Shown here: positions 1 to 8,295 of the stretch, piece by piece
Layout: each line of letters starts with the position of its first letter
Position numbering within the stretch: position 1 is the first letter of the stretch
NCBI GenBank assembly: GCA_964645005.1
Contig: CAZXYS010000003.1
Span: 106,917 to 170,916 of the forward strand
From: CAZXYS01 sp964645005
GTDB taxonomy: Bacteria; Bacteroidota; Ignavibacteria; Kapaibacteriales; UBA2268
Length of the DNA stretch: 64,000 nucleotides
Reading direction: 5' to 3'
Position numbers and translations under genes: made by a program
Notes under the pieces: model-generated
What the model was told of the DNA's origin: nothing
The model's input: the letters and a program-made list of their open reading frames with translations, nothing else
Databases searched by the model: none

Positions 1-99
1 CGCATGAGATCCGAATAAAATTACTTCCTTTACCGAATCGCCGAAGTTTTCCTTCAAATGCTTTTTTAATTCAGTCAATATTTCCTGTTTGTCGATCAT
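1..99 (-). CDS. Nucleotidyltransferase (MNT-like), N-terminal part only
   Basis: The reverse complement of bases 99 to 1 opens with ATG and reads 33 codons without a stop before leaving the window. It starts MIDKQEILTELKKHLKEN and ends VILFGSHA. A short helix followed by a strand and the G-S-x-A signature is the beginning of the nucleotidyltransferase fold used by MNT-type proteins, which usually transfer nucleotides to partner proteins and often act as antitoxins to HEPN RNases. The two metal-binding aspartates would lie just past the window edge, so activity and partner cannot be judged. The family call rests on a short stretch. Confidence 0.6.
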   Translation of the reverse strand, partial: MIDKQEILTELKKHLKENFGDSVKEVILFGSHA

Positions 100-207
100 A
101 ACTCTTTACTAAGATAGAAAATAAATTTTAAAAGTTTAAATAATATACGCAGATAAATTGCTTAAAGTGTATGGGGAAAATGTGTATTTTTTTCTAATTA
201 TTACCCT

Positions 208-334
208 ACTTCCCAAATTCCGATTTGGGAAGTATAATTTCCCGCGAAGCTGCACTTCGCTATAATCTAAAGCAATCACAGCAAAGTTCAACTTTGCTTT
301 AAAAAAAACATTACTAAATCGGAATTTAGTAATG
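208..334. repeat. Four-hairpin dispersed repeat element, copy 1
   Basis: Four perfect or near-perfect palindromes follow each other: A at 208-233 (arms ACTTCCCAAAT/ATTTGGGAAGT), B at 244-260 (GCGAAG/CTTCGC), C at 281-297 (GCAAAGT/ACTTTGC) and D at 309-334 (CATTACTAAAT/ATTTAGTAATG). The same four hairpins occur in reverse order at 42847-42972, so this is one composite element. An apparent small minus-strand reading frame at 136-375 is created by the repeat and is not a gene. The rest of the 100-610 interval is AT-rich and holds nothing else I can recognise. Confidence 0.85.
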
Positions 335-610
335 AGATGAAAATTATTAGCTTGCAATTTAGATTTATTTATCATGTTTTAGCAAATAGTTCAACTGTTT
401 GATAAGTCCACTTTACAAAAAGTTAAACTATTTGATAAATGATAAGTAAAATAACCGTTGAACACTGTCAAAATTAATGGAAGAACCGAATATAAAATAA
501 TTATCCCTCTCAACTGTAATAATGCCATAGAGAATTCTTTGGATTAATCAGGTACTTTAGCAATTTTTCCGTAAATTTGGTTATTTTAAGGATATACGAT
601 AAATTACAGA

Positions 611-1390
611 ATGAGCGAGCAGGAAAACAAACAGACCGAAGAGCAGGAACAGAAAGAAATGAATGGCGATATGAGCTTCCTAGATCATCTCGGCGAACTC
701 AGGAAAAGGATCATCTACGGGCTGATAGGTGTTATTGTCGGATGCGCTATTGCAGGCGTGTTCATTAATCAGATCATCGAGTTGATACTGCTGCTGCCCG
801 CCACCGAATCCGGTCTGACACTGCAAAACCTGCGTCCCTTCGGTCAGCCGTTCCTGTATTTCAAGGTTGTCCTGGTCGTGGGGATCATCATCGCATTCCC
901 ATTCATTCTATATCAGTTGTGGAAATTCGTGGCGCCCGGACTCTACAGCAATGAAAAAGGCTGGGTGAGCCAGATCACATTTTTCACTTCGATTTGCTTT
1001 TTGACAGGTGTAGCTTTTGCCTATTTCGTGATGATACCCTCGATGCTGCGCTTTGCGTCGGCTTTCGGCACGGAAAAGATACAGAACATTATTGACATTA
1101 ATGAGTATTTCAGCTTCATTACTACGCTGATACTGGCGGCGGGACTTTTATTCGAGCTGCCGATGATAACTTATATTCTCTCAAGAGTGGGGATAATTAC
1201 GTCTAAAACGATGAAAAAATACCGCAGGCACGGGATTATAGCCATTTTGATCTTAGCTGCTATCCTGACGCCGACACCGGATCCGATTAGCCAGTTGATA
1301 TTTGCCTCGCCGTTGTTCTTACTTTACGAACTCAGCGTATTTATAGCGAAAATGGGCGAAAGAAAGCGAAAAGCTGCTGTAAATAATTAA
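611..1390 (+). CDS. tatC: Sec-independent protein translocase TatC
   Basis: TatC is the multispanning inner-membrane receptor for twin-arginine signal peptides and exports folded, often cofactor-bearing proteins. The 259-residue product has the family's usual length. It starts with a hydrophilic tail, then the TatC signature FLDHLGELRKR near residues 23-33, six hydrophobic helices, the membrane-embedded glutamate in LLFELPMITYIL and the PTPDPISQ motif in the C-terminal third. The gene stands alone; no tatA is visible nearby. A likely client is encoded in this window: the molybdenum hydroxylase at 28823-31180, with an SRRKF signal. Family assignment is secure. Confidence 0.97.
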   Translation: MSEQENKQTEEQEQKEMNGDMSFLDHLGELRKRIIYGLIGVIVGCAIAGVFINQIIELILLLPATESGLTLQNLRPFGQPFLYFKVVLVVGIIIAFPFILYQLWKFVAPGLYSNEKGWVSQITFFTSICFLTGVAFAYFVMIPSMLRFASAFGTEKIQNIIDINEYFSFITTLILAAGLLFELPMITYILSRVGIITSKTMKKYRRHGIIAILILAAILTPTPDPISQLIFASPLFLLYELSVFIAKMGERKRKAAVNN

Positions 1391-1571
1391 ATTTTTGATA
1401 ATATTGTAAAATTGTTTATTCTTAATTTTTCAGAAATTTTAAGTTGACAATTGATTAAGTAGAAATTGCACTCGGATTAGGATTAGCCAGGAACAAATTT
1501 CTACACTAAACAACGACAATAAGTGTTTCTACAAGTTAATAAATGAAATTAAATAAGCAAAATTGCAAGAG

Positions 1572-2546
1572 ATGAACCTGAAAGATATAGGAAAACCGGT
1601 ACAAGAACATCTGGATGAGTTCAATGATTTCTTCAAGGATTCGATGAAGTCGGACGTTTCCCTGTTGAATCTTATCATTGACTATGTCCTGAAGAAGAAG
1701 GGCAAACGCGTGCGTCCGACGCTGGTTTTCCTGTCGGCGGAAATTTCAGGGAGTGTAAGCCACAGGTCTTATATAGGCGCCTCGATGGTGGAACTGCTGC
1801 ATACGGCAACACTTATCCACGACGACGTTGTCGATGAAGCTTCCGAGCGCCGCGGCATGGCTTCGATAAATGCTTCATGGAATAATAAGATCGCCATACT
1901 CATAGGCGATTACCTGCTGGCGAAAGGGCTGCTGTCCGCTATCGATGACGACGAGTTTTACTTCCTGAAAATCCTCGCTACGGCGGTTCGGCGCATGAGC
2001 GAGGGCGAACTGCTGCAGATCCGCAAAAGCTGGGACTTTGATACGGATGAAGACACTTACTTCCGTATCATTTCTGACAAGACGGCGTCTTTGATGGCTT
2101 CCTGCTGCGAGATTGGCTCTTACAGCGCCTCGGATAACCCCGAATATCACAGGGCTCTTAGGAATTACGGCGAGAACGTAGGGCTGGCATTCCAAATCCG
2201 CGACGACATTTTTGATTACATAAGCAAGGGGTTCACTATCGGCAAGCCCGTCGGCAACGACCTGCGAGAGAAGAAGCTGACACTGCCTTTGATCTATGCA
2301 CTACAGCAAGCCGACAAAAAAGACGGCAAGAAGATCAAAGGAATGATCAAGAAGGGTAAGCTAAGCAAAGATATTATTAACCACATAGTGGATTTCGTGA
2401 AATTAAACGGCGGCATCGATTACGCAGAGAAGAGCGCAAAAGAGCTGTATGGGAAAGCCGTCAAAGAGCTCGAAATTTTTGAGGATAACGAAGCGAAGGA
2501 ATCGCTGGTCAATTTTGCGAAATTCGTTGTTGAGAGAGAAAAGTAG
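1572..2546 (+). CDS. Polyprenyl (long-chain isoprenyl) diphosphate synthase
   Basis: This all-trans prenyltransferase adds isopentenyl diphosphate units to an allylic primer, giving the side chain of quinones. Both aspartate-rich magnesium-binding motifs are intact: DDVVD near residue 85 and DDIFD near residue 216, with the upstream GKRVRP substrate-binding segment. Length (324 residues) fits octaprenyl/heptaprenyl/solanesyl synthases; chain length cannot be read from sequence. I place the start at ATG 1572 rather than TTG 1563, since MNLKDIGKPVQ is the more typical N-terminus. No adjacent quinone or isoprenoid gene is seen, although HMG-CoA synthase lies 49 kb away. Confidence 0.93.
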   Translation: MNLKDIGKPVQEHLDEFNDFFKDSMKSDVSLLNLIIDYVLKKKGKRVRPTLVFLSAEISGSVSHRSYIGASMVELLHTATLIHDDVVDEASERRGMASINASWNNKIAILIGDYLLAKGLLSAIDDDEFYFLKILATAVRRMSEGELLQIRKSWDFDTDEDTYFRIISDKTASLMASCCEIGSYSASDNPEYHRALRNYGENVGLAFQIRDDIFDYISKGFTIGKPVGNDLREKKLTLPLIYALQQADKKDGKKIKGMIKKGKLSKDIINHIVDFVKLNGGIDYAEKSAKELYGKAVKELEIFEDNEAKESLVNFAKFVVEREK

Positions 2547-2603
2547 TTCTTTAAATTCTTGTTCTTTCATAGATTTAATCGCAGTTTTCGGCAGGTAAAT
2601 GAT

Positions 2604-2706
2604 GAAAGGTAAACGGCTAAAGTTCCAAACAATCTTTGAAAACTGATTAAAGGTTTATTTTAACCTTATTAACGTTAACCGTTAGCCTTTAACCGTTAAC
2701 CTTTTT
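2604..2706. repeat. Inverted GGTAAACGG/CCGTTAACC repeat
   Basis: AAAGGTAAACGGCTAAAG at about 2605-2622 is mirrored by CTTTAACCGTTAACCTTT at about 2688-2705, giving an imperfect long stem between the prenyl synthase and the BI-1 gene. The same vocabulary recurs at 5763-5890, 12700-12735, 42108-42130 and 49871-49890. It may act as a terminator because it ends in a T tract, but its dispersion marks it as a repeat family. Confidence 0.65.
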
Positions 2707-2831
2707 TCGTAAAATTATTACATCAACTATGGAATATCATTAATTTTTTGAGTTAAAATTTTATCGCTAATTGATAGTCTTAATTCTTAGATTTTACTAT
2801 TTTCAGTATCCAAATTTCGGAGGGTAAAAAA

Positions 2832-3536
2832 ATGCAATTGCAGGAAAAAGCACGCTACATGAGCGGTGACCAACTGGCTGAAGCTCAGCGAGAATTCATC
2901 CAGAGAGTCTATACCTGGATGGTCGGCGGACTGCTGCTTACGGCTTTCACAGCATGGCTGGCAAGTACGAGCAGCGCTGTAATGAGCCTGGTGACAGGTC
3001 CGCTCGGAATTGTAATTATGCTTTCGCCGCTGGTGATGGTCTTCGTATTGTCAGGCAGGATTGACAAAATGTCAAAAGAGGCGGCTATGGGGTCGTTTGC
3101 CATCTTCTCGGCGCTTATAGGCTTATCATTGTCGACATTACTTTTAGTATATGCAAAAACAACCATTTACAATACATTTCTTATCACTGCCGGTATGTTC
3201 GGCGCGTTGAGTCTCTACGGCTATACGACCAAGAAAGACCTCACCGGCGTTGGCAGATTTATGTTCATGGGGCTGATCGGAATAATCTTAGCCTCCATAG
3301 TTAACTTATTCATTGCCAGTTCGGCGATAAATTTCATCGTATCTGTGGCGGGTGTACTGATCTTTTCCGGTCTGACAGCCTACGACACACAAAAGATCAA
3401 GGAAATGTACGTAGTTTTGGAACAGGGGGAAGAGATAGCGACAAAGTCAGCTATAATGGGCGCTTTAAGGTTGTATCTCGATTTCATCAACCTGTTCTTG
3501 TTCCTGTTAAGATTTATGGGCGGCGGCAGGAATTGA
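2832..3536 (+). CDS. Bax inhibitor-1/YccA family membrane protein
   Basis: The 234-residue product has a short hydrophilic N-terminus and about seven hydrophobic helices, starting with VYTWMVGGLLLTAFTAWLA. It closes with the conserved YDTQKIKEMY segment and a final helix containing LRLYLDFINLFLFLLRF, which is diagnostic of the BI-1/YccA (UPF0005) family. Members are inner-membrane proteins with calcium-leak or protease-modulating roles; the bacterial function is loosely defined. A strong ribosome-binding site, GGAGG, lies 8 bases before the ATG and fixes the start. The TPR gene follows 48 bases downstream and could be co-transcribed. Confidence 0.93.
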   Translation: MQLQEKARYMSGDQLAEAQREFIQRVYTWMVGGLLLTAFTAWLASTSSAVMSLVTGPLGIVIMLSPLVMVFVLSGRIDKMSKEAAMGSFAIFSALIGLSLSTLLLVYAKTTIYNTFLITAGMFGALSLYGYTTKKDLTGVGRFMFMGLIGIILASIVNLFIASSAINFIVSVAGVLIFSGLTAYDTQKIKEMYVVLEQGEEIATKSAIMGALRLYLDFINLFLFLLRFMGGGRN

Positions 3537-3584
3537 TCCCAGCCGCCTGAGCAATACTTTTTTACAAAACAATAGCGGCGCAGT

Positions 3585-4623
3585 ATGCCAGAGATCACAT
3601 CATTATTCGCGATAGAAGCCGAAGAACTGCTCGATGGCGGCAGCGTGCAGGAAGCGATCGACCTCTGCGAGCAGGGCATCGAGCGCTTCCCGAACTATCC
3701 GTCCGCTTATGCTATTTTGGCTCGGGCATATACTATCGCCGGAATGGACGATCAAGCTCAGAGTGTGCTGAAGGTTGCGTCGGATTTTTTCCCAAATAAT
3801 GCTATTATCAGACGTGCACTGGAACATTTTCATAGTGAAGTCAAACAACTTTCTCATGAAAATGTTGAAGAAAGCCTGCCACGAAGCCACGCCCGCATGG
3901 ATTTCCTGAAAAAGCTGGACAGGATCAAGAGAGATAAGGACGAGGATTTTGAGCTGAAAGCGGATAATCCCTCTCTGATTCCCGGCATTGAATATAAGAA
4001 AAATTTGTTCCAGCCTCATTATGTGCCGATACGCAACTACGTGCAGCCGCTGCCGGACCCGCCGCCTTTTCCCGTTTTCGGCACCGAGGACAAAGATGCT
4101 ATTTCCGGCGAGGAATACTACGACGAAAATGAACTTTCCTCGCTGCTAACCGATAGAGAGAATTCGATAGAAGAACTTGCCCGCAAAATCAAGAGCTTCG
4201 ACAGACACGAATTTCACGAATTGCACGAAGAAGATCAAGAGGGACGCGAATTTCACGAATTGCACGAAGAAGATCAAGAGGGACGCGAATTTCACGAATT
4301 GNNNNNNNNNNNNNNNNNNNNNNNNNNNNNNNNNNNNNNNNNNNNNNNNNNNNNNNNNNNNNNNNNNNNNNNNNNNNNNNNNNNNNNNNNNNNNNNNNNN
4401 NCACGAAGAAGATCAAGAGGGACGCGAATCTCATAAGAAAGGAAAAGTTATTCCAAAAGATTCGCTGGTAACCGAAACTGTCGCGCGCATTTACAAGGCG
4501 CAGGGATTCACCTCAGAAGCTATTAATGCCTATAAAGAATTAGCCGAAAAATATCCTGATAAATATGAATTTTATATGGGGAAAATTAAAGAATTGAAAC
4601 GAAAGTTACATATTGCGCGTTAA
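3585..4623 (+). CDS. TPR protein interrupted by an assembly gap in an in-frame tandem repeat
   Basis: The N-terminal ~100 residues (IEAEELLDGGSVQEAIDLCE, then YPSAYAILARAYTIAGMDDQ) form TPR-like helical pairs. A charged linker follows, then a 13-residue repeat HEEDQEGREFHEL from residue 214. A 100-N gap (4302-4401) interrupts the repeat. After it the same repeat resumes and runs into a final TPR-like segment (AQGFTSEAINAYKELAEKYP). The apparent frame change equals the arbitrary gap length; a whole number of 39-bp units would restore one frame, so I annotate a single gene. There is no signal peptide. The protein probably mediates protein contacts; its partner is unknown. Confidence 0.75.
4206..4434. 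repeat. 39-bp tandem repeat inside a coding sequence, collapsed in assembly
   Basis: A half copy at 4206-4223 is followed by full units at 4224-4262 and 4263-4301, then exactly 100 N, then a partial unit at 4402-4434. The unit length is a multiple of three and each unit encodes HEEDQEGREFHEL. The repeat is richer in acidic, His and Gly codons than the flanking gene. The real copy number is unknown because short reads could not span it. Confidence 0.85.
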
Positions 4624-4765
4624 AGAATAATTTAATTATTATTGCTTAATGACTATTGAGCAAGTGCATCTCATATTCGACTGCGAATGCCAGCTATTAT
4701 GCATTGGAAATTGTCCATGAGCCGGTTTCAATGGAGATATTTAATAAGAATCAATGGTGAATATC

Positions 4766-4921
4766 ATGAAAAAATATCTTATTAAATTATCAATTATATT
4801 AATATTTACATTAACTCTTCTATTAGGTTGTCGACAATTTAAAAGAATGTGGCCTTTAAGCGCATATAAACATCCACTAAATTATGAATTGGATAGTTGT
4901 GCAACAAGACAACAGCTATAA
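4766..4921 (+). CDS. Possible small lipoprotein, 51 residues
   Basis: ATG at 4766 opens a 51-codon frame starting MKKYLIKLSIILIFTLTL and continuing to a lipobox LLLGC, so the N-terminus is a convincing lipoprotein signal. The mature part is only about 30 residues and contains one further Cys. It ends at TAA 4919-4921. It could be a genuine tiny lipoprotein or the remnant of a longer gene whose remainder has decayed: the next 250 bases are AT-rich with short open stretches in other frames but no recognisable domain. Confidence 0.4.
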   Translation: MKKYLIKLSIILIFTLTLLLGCRQFKRMWPLSAYKHPLNYELDSCATRQQL

Positions 4922-5372
4922 TGTGATTCAAAGAGGGAGGAAAGAAAGAAAGTTTAAAGCTCCGCCAATATGCAGGAAGCAAGTAATAATACGAATACAG
5001 ATACAGCGGCTGGGCTGCAAAGATTGTGGCAGTGTACGCCAGGAAAAACTCTGTTTCGCAGACAGTAAGAAGTCCTGCATAAAAAATATGAAGCACTACA
5101 TAGTAGATTTGTCGGAAGTAATGACTTTACCGTTTAATACTCTCTCCATGAAAAAGTTAAATTTTCTTTGTTACCTATAAATCTTATTGTCATTATATAT
5201 TAATTAATAAAATTAGAATTTTTTTACATTTTCATTAAGCACAATATTTAAATTCAATGTCTGGAATTATCCACTTGAATAGTACCAATAATGTCATCTT
5301 AGGTTATGGATTAATCCCTAGTTCCGAATATACCAAAAATTATCGGAAGTATTAAATATAAACTTTCCAAAA
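4922..5372. other. Gene-poor interval
   Basis: AT-rich sequence between the small lipoprotein frame and the minus-strand carboxymuconolactone decarboxylase gene. Open stretches on both strands (for example 4884-5180 plus and 4839-5096 minus) overlap one another, lack a ribosome-binding site and resemble no family. They may be decayed coding sequence. Confidence 0.4.
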
Positions 5373-5708
5373 TCAATATACTTCCTTCAGCACCTCCATC
5401 GCCTCTCTCAGATGCGGGATAGTAATCGAGCCGCCTATCACAACCGCGATATTCAGCGCTTCATTGATTTCTTCGCGCGTGCAGCCAGCTTTTACGCAAT
5501 TATCGATATGGCAGGTGATGCAGTCATCGCAGCGCAGCACCATTGACCCCGCCAGCCCCATCAATTCCTTGTACTTCGCAGGGATAGCGCCCTCCTCGTA
5601 GGCTCTGCTATCCAGCGCCATAAACCTCTTGAACGGCAGAAAATCCTCACCCATTATCTTCTCATTCCCTCTATTCCTTCTTTCATGAAACTCGTCTATC
5701 TTACTCAT
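5373..5708 (-). CDS. Carboxymuconolactone decarboxylase/AhpD-like protein
   Basis: The 111-residue protein matches the small AhpD/CMD fold: an alpha-helical protein with the redox motif C-x2-C-x2-x-H, seen here as CDDCITCHID near residues 60-69, followed by the conserved helix TREEINEALNIAVVIGGS. Such proteins use the cysteine pair in peroxide or disulfide reduction, or act as decarboxylases when the cysteines are absent; the motif here favours a redox role. An alternative start at Met19 (MGEDFLPF) would shorten the leader. The gene is monocistronic, with a repeat separating it from namZ. Confidence 0.88.
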   Translation of the reverse strand: MSKIDEFHERRNRGNEKIMGEDFLPFKRFMALDSRAYEEGAIPAKYKELMGLAGSMVLRCDDCITCHIDNCVKAGCTREEINEALNIAVVIGGSITIPHLREAMEVLKEVY

Positions 5709-5762
5709 AATTCTCCTATTTAGTCAAAATTAATACACATTTCAAATTAAATACTAATGGAT

Positions 5763-5890
5763 AAAGGTTTAAGGTAAACGGTTAAAGGCTAAAGTTTAAA
5801 GAAAATCCTCAATTAATCTTATAAAACCAAAAGGCAGCAATCATTTCCTCTTACAACTTTAACCTTTTGCCCTTAATCTTTAACCTTTTT
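5763..5890. repeat. Long imperfect inverted repeat of GGTTAAAGG vocabulary
   Basis: The left arm at 5763-5800 (AAAGGTTTAAGGTAAACGG and onward) is complementary, with mismatches, to the right arm at about 5855-5890 (CTTTAACCTTTTGCCC and onward), ending in a T run that abuts the stop codon of the next gene. It belongs to the same family as 2604-2706. It lies between two minus-strand genes and could terminate transcription of the muramidase gene. Confidence 0.65.
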
Positions 5891-7144
5891 TCAATAAATA
5901 AGATACTTCGACCGAATCTCAAGAAATTCATCCAGCCCCTCTCTCGACTCCGTCAGTACAGCCCGCTCACTCTTCCCGTTAATTATCAGCTTTATCAGCC
6001 GTTTCGAGCCCGTCACCTTGCGGAACATATCTATCCCCGAGGACTTCATATTCCCCAGCTCAAACAGCTCCGGGTGCGATTTTCGCAGCGCCAGCATAAT
6101 CTTCAAGCCCGTCGAGTACGGCGCAAACAGGTTATCCATAGTGAATTTCAGCAGGTAGCCCCCACAATTTTTACTGCTGTACATCCCGTAGAACGGGCGG
6201 TACTTCGATGGTATCAGCTTTATCCCATTAAAACTCAGCGTCCCCAGCGTCTCTTTAAACATATCCATATTGAATCCCGGTTTCCCGAGGTATTGGAATG
6301 GCGACGTCGTACCAATCCCAATACTGATGATTCCCAGTTCACCCAGAACACCTAACATAGCCGCACCTCTTACCGCATTCACCGTCGGAATATGCGGCGA
6401 CGTCGGGAACCACATCAAGCCCGTATCTTCCCAGTTCATCCAGCGCTGCCAGTTGTGCATCTCGAGGACGGTCAGGTCGCAGTGCCGCGGCTTGCCGTTC
6501 TTTGCCCGCGACAGCCAGCCTTCGGCGTTAATCATCTTTGCTATCTCGCCGAAAGTGCACCCATGCACATAAGCCACCGGCACTTTCCCCACGAACGAGT
6601 CCAGTTCTTCATCGACAGTCCCGCCGTCGATTATCATGCCGCCCAGCGGATTAGGTCGATCCAGCACCACCAGCGGTTTGCCGTGCTCGGCGCAGGCATC
6701 CGTCATGTTATAGAGAGTGCTGAGATAAGTGTACGAGCGTACTCCGATATCCTGCAGATCCACCAGCACAATATCACACTTGTCCAGCAGCGCCTGCCCC
6801 GGCTTCTTATTCTTGCCGTATAGCGAATACATTGGCACACCAAAAAGCGAGTCATTATCCACATGCTCACCTGCCGGAATCGTGGTATAGAACCCGTGTT
6901 CCGGCACAAAGATAGCCGTCAGCTCGCACGAATCCGTCGTACTGAGGATCTCCGCCGTCAGATTGCCGTATTTATCCCTGCCAGCATGATTCGTCAGCAG
7001 CCCGACGCGTTTCCCTTTGACAATTTCGAAATCCGTCTCAACCAGCACATCCACCCCGAGCTTGATCTCAATTTCTTTCTGAGCAACTGAATATTTCGGA
7101 ATAGCAATCAAAAAAGCAAACAGAACCAAAAAAACTCTAAACAT
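5891..7144 (-). CDS. namZ: Exo-beta-N-acetylmuramidase NamZ-like (DUF1343, GH171)
   Basis: A 417-residue secreted protein: residues 1-21 (MFRVFLVLFAFLIAIPKYSV) form a cleavable signal peptide ending near AQ. The DUF1343 core follows, with KRVGLLTNHAGRD, the catalytic-region motif VPEHGFY near residue 80, LVDLQDIGVRSYTY and LDRPNPLGG. Characterised relatives (Bacillus NamZ) remove N-acetylmuramic acid from the non-reducing ends of peptidoglycan fragments. The role here is thus probably cell-wall recycling or scavenging in the periplasm. It lies 54 bases downstream of buk on the same strand, but a functional link is not evident. Confidence 0.9.
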   Translation of the reverse strand: MFRVFLVLFAFLIAIPKYSVAQKEIEIKLGVDVLVETDFEIVKGKRVGLLTNHAGRDKYGNLTAEILSTTDSCELTAIFVPEHGFYTTIPAGEHVDNDSLFGVPMYSLYGKNKKPGQALLDKCDIVLVDLQDIGVRSYTYLSTLYNMTDACAEHGKPLVVLDRPNPLGGMIIDGGTVDEELDSFVGKVPVAYVHGCTFGEIAKMINAEGWLSRAKNGKPRHCDLTVLEMHNWQRWMNWEDTGLMWFPTSPHIPTVNAVRGAAMLGVLGELGIISIGIGTTSPFQYLGKPGFNMDMFKETLGTLSFNGIKLIPSKYRPFYGMYSSKNCGGYLLKFTMDNLFAPYSTGLKIMLALRKSHPELFELGNMKSSGIDMFRKVTGSKRLIKLIINGKSERAVLTESREGLDEFLEIRSKYLIY

Positions 7145-7197
7145 ACAACTACCCTTAAATTATTAAAACCTGCCGCCAGCAGCCTGCAGCCATGAAC

Positions 7198-8268
7198 TCA
7201 AATATATTCCTTAATCGGTAATTCCTCTTTCAGAGCGAAGTAAACATTCTCCGCCAGCGCCTGCAATTCATCCTCGCCGGGGTAGAGGTGCACCGGCGCC
7301 AGGAAACCGATTCTATCTTTTATCCATTCCATCAGCATCTCCGATTTTGCCAGCCCGCCCGTGATCAGGATAGCGTCGATATTCCCTTTGAGGACCGCAG
7401 CGCTGGCGCCAATCTCCTTCGAGATCTGGTACGCCATCGAGCCATAGATCAGCCGCGCGTGCTTGTCGCCTTCATTTATCTTCAGTTCGACCTTGTTAGC
7501 ATCGTTGGTTTCGAGGTACGCCACCATACCGCCTTTCCCTGCGATAAGCTTTTTCACCTGGTGAAGCTGATATTTCCCAGAGAAGCACAGCCTCGCAAGC
7601 GAACCCACCGGTACGCTGCCCGCCCGCTCCGGCGAAAAGGGACCGTCGCCGTCGAGACCATTATTAACATCAATAACGCGCCCGTTCTGGTGGACACCGA
7701 CAGTTATCCCGCCGCCAAGGTGGACAACAATAAGGTTAAGCCGGTCATAATTCAGGCTGTTCTCGCGGGCGTACCTGCGAGCCACAGCTTTCTGATTAAG
7801 CGCATGGAAGATGCTCATGCGCGGCAGTTCCGGGCGTCCCGAAATCCGCGCCATCTCATCCATCTCGTCAACAACCACCGGATCAACTATAAAAGCATTC
7901 TCTCTATTTTTAATTTCTCTAGCCATTTCCTTCGCAATGATTCCGCCCAGATTCGAGGCATGCTCGCCAAGAATGCCTTTTTTTAGGTCTTCGATCATCG
8001 CCTGATTCACTCTGTAAACGCCTCCGGGAATTGGCTTCAACATACCGCCGCGACCGACAACCGCATCGATAACGCTGATGTCCACCTGCTTTTCCTGCAG
8101 CGTCTTCATAATGAAGTTCTTACGAAACTCGTACTGGTCGGTAATTTCGTCAAACTCTTGCAATTCTTCTGCAGTATGCCTGATAGTTTTCGTAAGCACC
8201 TGCTCAAGATCATGGAACAGACCTATCTTCGTCGAAGTAGAACCTGGATTTATAGTAAGAATATGCAT
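7198..8268 (-). CDS. buk: Butyrate kinase
   Basis: An ASKHA-fold acyl kinase that converts butyryl (or branched-chain acyl) phosphate plus ADP to the acid plus ATP. The N-terminal phosphate-binding loop LTINPGSTSTKIG, the segment VGRGGMLKPIPGGVYRVN and the loop VVHLGGGITVGVHQNGRVID are all typical. Length (356 residues) matches the family and is clearly shorter than acetate kinase, which is encoded separately at 13992-15335. It sits 27 bases after the phosphate butyryltransferase gene on the same strand, so the two form a standard ptb-buk unit. Exact acyl preference cannot be read from sequence. Confidence 0.95.
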   Translation of the reverse strand: MHILTINPGSTSTKIGLFHDLEQVLTKTIRHTAEELQEFDEITDQYEFRKNFIMKTLQEKQVDISVIDAVVGRGGMLKPIPGGVYRVNQAMIEDLKKGILGEHASNLGGIIAKEMAREIKNRENAFIVDPVVVDEMDEMARISGRPELPRMSIFHALNQKAVARRYARENSLNYDRLNLIVVHLGGGITVGVHQNGRVIDVNNGLDGDGPFSPERAGSVPVGSLARLCFSGKYQLHQVKKLIAGKGGMVAYLETNDANKVELKINEGDKHARLIYGSMAYQISKEIGASAAVLKGNIDAILITGGLAKSEMLMEWIKDRIGFLAPVHLYPGEDELQALAENVYFALKEELPIKEYI

Positions 8269-8295
8269 GACTATCCGTTAATTTTGTTCTCAAAT

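Noticed and set aside
136..375. 79-codon minus-strand frame
   Set aside because: It is made from the palindromic repeat element and has no ribosome site or family features.
4302..4401. Apparent frameshift splitting the TPR gene in two
   Set aside because: The frame change is caused by the arbitrary 100-N gap in a repeat with 39-bp units.
7288..7986. Long plus-strand frame opposite buk
   Set aside because: Shadow of the strongly conserved butyrate kinase gene on the other strand; no domain.
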